Shown in pieces: positions 41,509 to 48,268 of a DNA stretch of 48,268 nucleotides (within the stretch, counting starts at the first letter, position 1; each line of letters starts with the position of its first letter). Below the pieces are notes generated by a model. The model saw only the letters and a list, made by a program, of their open reading frames with translations, was not told the DNA's origin and ran no database searches. The position numbers were made by a program, and so were the translations under genes. This stretch comes from Candidatus Latescibacterota bacterium. Lineage in GTDB: Bacteria > Latescibacterota > UBA2968 > UBA8231. The stretch covers positions 1 through 48,268 of the forward strand of contig SLHA01000103.1 of NCBI GenBank assembly GCA_007136405.1, written 5' to 3'.

Positions 41509-42198
41509 TCATCCGCTAAGGCGTGGGCGGGTCCCGCACCCTTTCGCCGTGCGTCCTGGACAAACTCCGAAAAAGCTCGAACTCCAGTCCTGTCTCGATC
41601 AGGCCGCTCCGGACGGCAACCCGGCAGCGCCAGGACCGGTCTGTCCCCATGGGTGGCGGATTTTGGCCGCCTTGCCGAGCGCACGTGCGGCGGCAATAGT
41701 GGCCCATGTAGCCGGTGTGGCGGTATAGGCTCTGGGTGGCCCAGCGCAGGGTTTGGGCGACGCGGTTGGAACCGGGCCCGGTGCGTGAGCTGAAGACCTT
41801 ATCGCCGCCTTGACCAGCCCGTCACGATGGCGCAGTAGCGCCCGCACCGCACAGATCTGCTCCGCCGGCCGCAAGGATCATGCGACGTTTCTTCCAGGTG
41901 CGGGCCGGACCCCGGCCGGTAGGAGAGCTTGACAGGCCAATTCGCCTTCGAAATCTTCCCTACTAGTCTGTATTATCGGTTCAACTACGTTGTAGTTGTT
42001 CTGGCGGGTAGCGTTCGGGGGAAGGCTCGACGCGTATTCGAGACACCCGTGAACAGGACCGTGGCAGGGCTCTCGCTCCTCGGAGCGCGCCAGGGATGGC
42101 GCGCGAGAATGGAGCGGAGGGCCTTCTCCCGAACGCACCCACACCCGGCAATACTACGTGGATCCCGCAGTAGTGATCTGAAAAGTAGGGAAAAGGCC
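41509..42198. other. non-coding region before the CheB-CheR gene
   Basis: This 690-base region has no convincing gene. A minus-strand frame at 41599-41874 reads weakly like a transposase fragment. At 41982-41998 lies a perfect inverted repeat CAACTAC-GTT-GTAGTTG, a possible operator, and at 42009-42136 the structured element copy B. Confidence 0.5.
42009..42136 (+). ncRNA. structured element, copy B, upstream of the CheB-CheR gene
   Basis: The first 68 bases match the element upstream of hflX. GCGTTCGGGGGAAGG (42011-42025) pairs with CCTTCTCCCGAACGC (42122-42136) over 15 bp with one G-U. Inside are CTCGA/TCGAG (42026-42042), a GAG...CCC/GGG...CTC helix (42040-42074) around the conserved loop, and GCGCGCCA-GGGA-TGGCGCGC (42085-42104). 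It ends 62 bases before the CheB-CheR start and would be the 5' leader if transcription begins near 41980. I could not match it to a known RNA family. Confidence 0.55.
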
Positions 42199-45100
42199 AT
42201 GACTCGAAAAGCTAGCGAAGAAAAACCGCAGCCGGTGGGCGATGCCTCGGCCGCCGACGTTGAGGAGACCGCGACGGCAACACCCTTCGGCAGTTTTCCC
42301 ATCGTCGGCATCGGCGCTTCGGCTGGAGGACTGGCGGCCTTCGAAGCTTTCTTTTCCGGCATGCCTGCCGATACCGGTAAATCCGGCCAGCTCACTGTCG
42401 GTCCGGGCATGGCTTTCGTGTTGGTGCAGCACCTGGCCCCGGATCACAAGAGCATCCTCGCCGACCTCGTCCAACGCTACACCCGCATGGAGGTTTTCGA
42501 GGTCGAAGACGGCATGGCAGTGCAACCCAACTGCGCTTACATTATTCCGCCCAATTTCGACATGGCTTTCTTGAATGGCGCCCTCCAGTTGCTGGAACCC
42601 GCCGCCCCCCGCGGCCATCGGCTGCCGATCGACTTCTTCTTCCGTTCGCTGGCCCAGGACCAGCGCGCGCGGGCGATTGCCATCGTGCTTTCAGGCACCG
42701 GCAGCGACGGCGCGCTGGGGGTGCGGGCGATCAAGGGCGAGGGCGGCATGGTCATGGTGCAGAACCCCAAATCCACCGAGTTCGACGGCATGCCGCGCAG
42801 CGCCCTCGCCACCGGGATGGTGGACTACGAGTTGCCGCCGGCCGAGATGCCTGCCCAGCTCATCAGCTATGTGGCCCATGCGTTTGGCAAGCCTCCCCGG
42901 TTGGCTGTTGTCCCAGCGCCCAGGATCGAGAGCGCCCTGAAGAAGATCTGCATCCTGCTGCGCGCCCAGACTGGCCACGACTTTTCCCAGTACAAGCCCC
43001 GCACCATCCAGCGGCGCATCGAGCGACGGATGGCCGTCTACCAGATCGAAACGCTGGAGCAGTATGTCAAGTATCTGCAGCAAACGCCAGAAGAGGTGGT
43101 AACCCTCTTTCGCGATCTATTGATCGGGGTGACCTGTTTCTTCCGCGATCCGGAGGCCTTCAAGGCGCTCGAGCAGCAGGTCGTCCCGCAGCTTTTTGCC
43201 GGCAAGAGCGCGGACTCTGTGATCCGCGTCTGGTCGCTGGGATGCTCCACCGGCGAGGAAGTCTATTCTCTGGCTATCCTGCTTGCCGAATGTCTGGAGT
43301 TGCAGGAACAACGTGTCAGGGTGCAGGTGTTCGCCACCGACATCGACAGCCAGGCGCTTGCCACAGCCCGCGCCGGGCGCTATCCGGCCAGCATTGCCGC
43401 CGATCTTTCGCCGGAACGGCTGGCGCGCTTTTTTACGCACGAGCCCGGCGACAGCATCTATCGCATTAACAAAAGCATCCGCGATCTGCTGGTCTTTTCC
43501 GAGCAGGACGCGATCCGGGATCCGCCCTTTTCCAGGCTCGACCTGATCAGTTGCCGCAACCTGCTGATCTACATGGGCGAAGAGTTGCAGAAGAAACTCA
43601 TTCCGCTGTTCCACTACGCCTTGAACCCGGGCGGATTTCTGTTCCTGGGCACCTCGGAGACGGTGGGCGCGTTTGGCAAGCTGTTTACCGCGCTGGACCG
43701 CAAACAGAAGCTGTATCAGCGCAAAGCGGGTGTTGACGGCGAGTCGCGCGCGCTTCTCAGCCGCTTTCTGCCGCTCATGAACACGACGGAGACAGCGTTG
43801 CCGCGGACTGCGGTAGAACCGGAACTGCCCGCAAAACGGTCGTTGCGCGAGTTGACCGAGCAGACGCTTCTGCAGCAGATCGTTCCGGCCGCTGTGCTGG
43901 TCAATGGCAAGGGCGACATTCGCTACATTCACGGCCACACCGGATTGTTCCTGGAGCCGGCCCCGGGCGAAGCCGGCGTCGACAACATTTTGAAGATGGC
44001 CCGCGAAGGTTTGCAGCGAGACCTGACTGTCGCCCTACACAAAGCCGCGCTAAGCAAAGAGATTGTGCGCTACTCGGGCCTGCAGATCAGGACTAACAGC
44101 GATTTCGTCACTGTCGATCTGACCATCCGGCCGCTGGCGGCCGGTTCCACGGCGTCCTCCGAGGCCGTCTTGTACCTGGTCGTCCTGGCTCAAGTGCAGC
44201 CCGATAATCCAGCGCTGCTGTCCGTTCCCCGCCCGGCCGCGGCAACGGCGGGCAGCGCCGACGCTTCGGCAGCGCTCCACGCCGAAGCGCGCATCGCGGC
44301 GCTCCAACAGGAACTGCAGGCCAAGGATGAATATCTTCAGACCACCAACGAAGAGCTCAAATCCTCGAACGAGGAGATGCAGTCGGTCAACGAAGAATTG
44401 CAATCCACTAACGAGGAGCTGGAGACCTCCAAGGAGGAGCTGCAATCGGTCAACGAGGAACTGGCCACGGTCAACAATGAACTGCGTGACAAGCTGGCCG
44501 ACTTGACGCAGGTCAACAACGACATGAACAACCTGCTGGCCGGCACCGACATCGGCACTGTTTTTGTGGATCACCAACTGTGCATTCTGCGCTTTACTCC
44601 CACTGCTACCAAAATCATCAACTTGATCCAGAGCGACATCGGCAGGCCCTTGGGCCACCTTCTCTCCAACCTGATGGATTACAGCGAGTTGGTGACGGAC
44701 ATCAGGGCGGTACTCAATACCCTGATCCCCAATGAGCGGGAAGTGCAGACCCGGGCAGGGGCGTGGTACACCATGCGCATCCTGCCCTACCGCACGCTGG
44801 ACAACGTGATCGAGGGCGCCGTGCTCACCTTTGTCGACATCACCGAGACGAAGAAGATGCACGAGTCGCTGCGCTTGAACGAAGCGCGCATACGGGTAGC
44901 TCTCAAAGCTTCTCCGGTAATAGTTTTCAACCAGGATACAGAATTGCGCTATACCTGGATCTATAACCCTCATTCCCAGTCTGTCGCGGCGCAGGTGCTC
45001 GGCAAGACCGATGCTGACCTGCTGCCGGCCGTAGACGCCGCCCGGCTGACGGCCGTCAAACGACGGGTACTGGACAGTGGGGTGGGGACGCGGCACAAAA

Positions 45101-45284
45101 TCCAGGAGACTATCGAGGGTAAACCGTGTTTTCACGATTTGACCGTGGAGCCGCTGTATGATGCGGCCGGCCGCATCATCGGGATCACCGGCGCCTCGAT
45201 CGCCATTGCCGAACAGCAACTGCAAGACCTGACGGATACCCCGGTGCAAGAATTGCCGCCAGTACCAGTAAAGGATGAATCCCG

Positions 45285-45288
<4 letters not shown>
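42199..45288 (+). CDS. CheB-CheR-PAS fusion protein
   Basis: This 1029-residue fusion joins a methylesterase and a methyltransferase with sensing parts. The CheB domain (about 33-235) has Ser41 ('IGASAGGL'), His78 ('VQHLAPDH') and Asp170 ('SGTGSDGAL'). The CheR domain (about 245-510) has 'RRIERRM', 'FFRDPEAF' and SAM-binding '[14 protein letters not shown]' (346-359), then '[12 protein letters not shown]'. A coiled coil of Asn-Glu-Glu-Leu units follows at about 695-777, then two PAS-like domains to the end ('[12 protein letters not shown]', 'YTWIYNPHS'). There is no receiver domain. AGGGAAAAGG precedes the ATG. Its stop overlaps the kinase start by 4 bases. A membrane-independent signalling role is likely. 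Confidence 0.92.
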
Positions 45289-48001
<2,713 letters not shown>

Positions 48002-48014
<13 letters not shown>

Positions 48015-48268
48015 TCGCCGAAGACGATTTTACATGTCGCAATATGCTGGCTGCGGTTCTGAAAAAGGCCGGACACGAGCCGTTGGAGACTTTCGACGGA
48101 GACCAGGCGTTGCAGGAGCTGCAGAAACCGGACGCGCCCCGGCTAGTCATCCTCGACTGGATGATGCCGGAGATTGACGGCTTGGAAGTCCTGCGCCGGG
48201 TCCGGGCAGTGCCCACCGAACGCCCTCCCTATATCCTCATGCTGACCACCAAGACGGAAAAGGCGGAG
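48002..48268 (+). CDS. response regulator, N-terminal part (cut by window end)
   Basis: The first 89 codons encode a receiver domain: '[20 protein letters not shown]' with acidic Glu-Asp-Asp, the phosphorylation site '[15 protein letters not shown]', and '[11 protein letters not shown]' near the end. It starts 13 bases before the kinase stop, so it is translationally coupled. The output domain lies outside the window. It is the likely receiver of phosphate from the kinase. Confidence 0.88.

Noticed and set aside
41599..41874. 91-codon minus-strand transposase-like frame
   Set aside because: The similarity to transposase fragments is too weak to name a family and the start has no ribosome site.
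42009..42136. Group II intron fragment
   Set aside because: I do not see the GTGYG 5' end, a domain V hairpin or a reverse transcriptase; kept only as an alternative origin for the element.

Overview
The window is GC-rich bacterial DNA. Two proteins look like outer-membrane barrels, so the cell is probably Gram-negative. The left three quarters (1-36.4 kb) combine ordinary housekeeping genes (hisS, clpP, mutM, hflX, moaB, queD, an HU-type protein) with families common in environmental Planctomycetes-Verrucomicrobia-Lentisphaerae-type genomes: a PmoA/DUF6807 protein, a ThuA-like protein, DUF5069, URO-D paralogues, an anaerobic-sulfatase-maturase-like radical SAM enzyme and scattered sugar-acid enzymes. 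That phylum guess is an inference from gene content only. I saw no rRNA, tRNA or CRISPR array.

Layout. 0.15-4.1 kb: an outer-membrane porin, a PaaI-type thioesterase and a beta-CASP metallo-beta-lactamase. 4.2-11.9 kb (minus strand): a five-gene operon reading HyuA-like ATPase, URO-D-like protein, SAM-methyltransferase-like protein, glycyl radical enzyme, second URO-D-like protein. No glycyl-radical activase lies in or beside it. This is the best candidate for an undescribed system. 12.4-15.5 kb: queD, a sugar isomerase-like TIM barrel, a ThuA-like protein and a uronate-dehydrogenase-like enzyme. 15.6-36.4 kb: a B12-domain-like radical SAM protein, an HD-GYP protein with a near-consensus sigma70 promoter, an FAH/AraD1-like enzyme, hisS, an enolase-superfamily sugar-acid dehydratase, UbiA, HU, moaB, a rhodanese-like membrane protein, clpP, mutM, a triple DUF5069 protein, an ApaH-like phosphatase, the sulfatase maturase homologue, PmoA, a lactonase and hflX. 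Uronate dehydrogenase, lactonase, dehydratase and FAH/AraD1 members together suggest oxidative catabolism of uronic acids, although the genes are dispersed.

From about 36.5 kb the character changes. There are remnants of an IS630-type transposase, an N-ATPase beta subunit (atpD) and an IS1380 transposase. Among them sit a small coupled ORF plus outer-membrane barrel, an HPF-like hibernation factor and an NhaR-type LysR regulator. At the right end a large signalling operon begins: CheB-CheR-PAS fusion, hybrid histidine kinase, response regulator (cut by the window end). Two copies of a 68-nt element that can fold, each oriented like the gene downstream, lie before hflX and before the CheB-CheR gene. 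They mark both edges of the 36.5-42.1 kb segment.

The left part is also peppered with small tandem duplications (units of 9 to 73 bp), several placed exactly across start or stop codons. I saw none of these right of 36.5 kb apart from a small duplication inside the atpD remnant.
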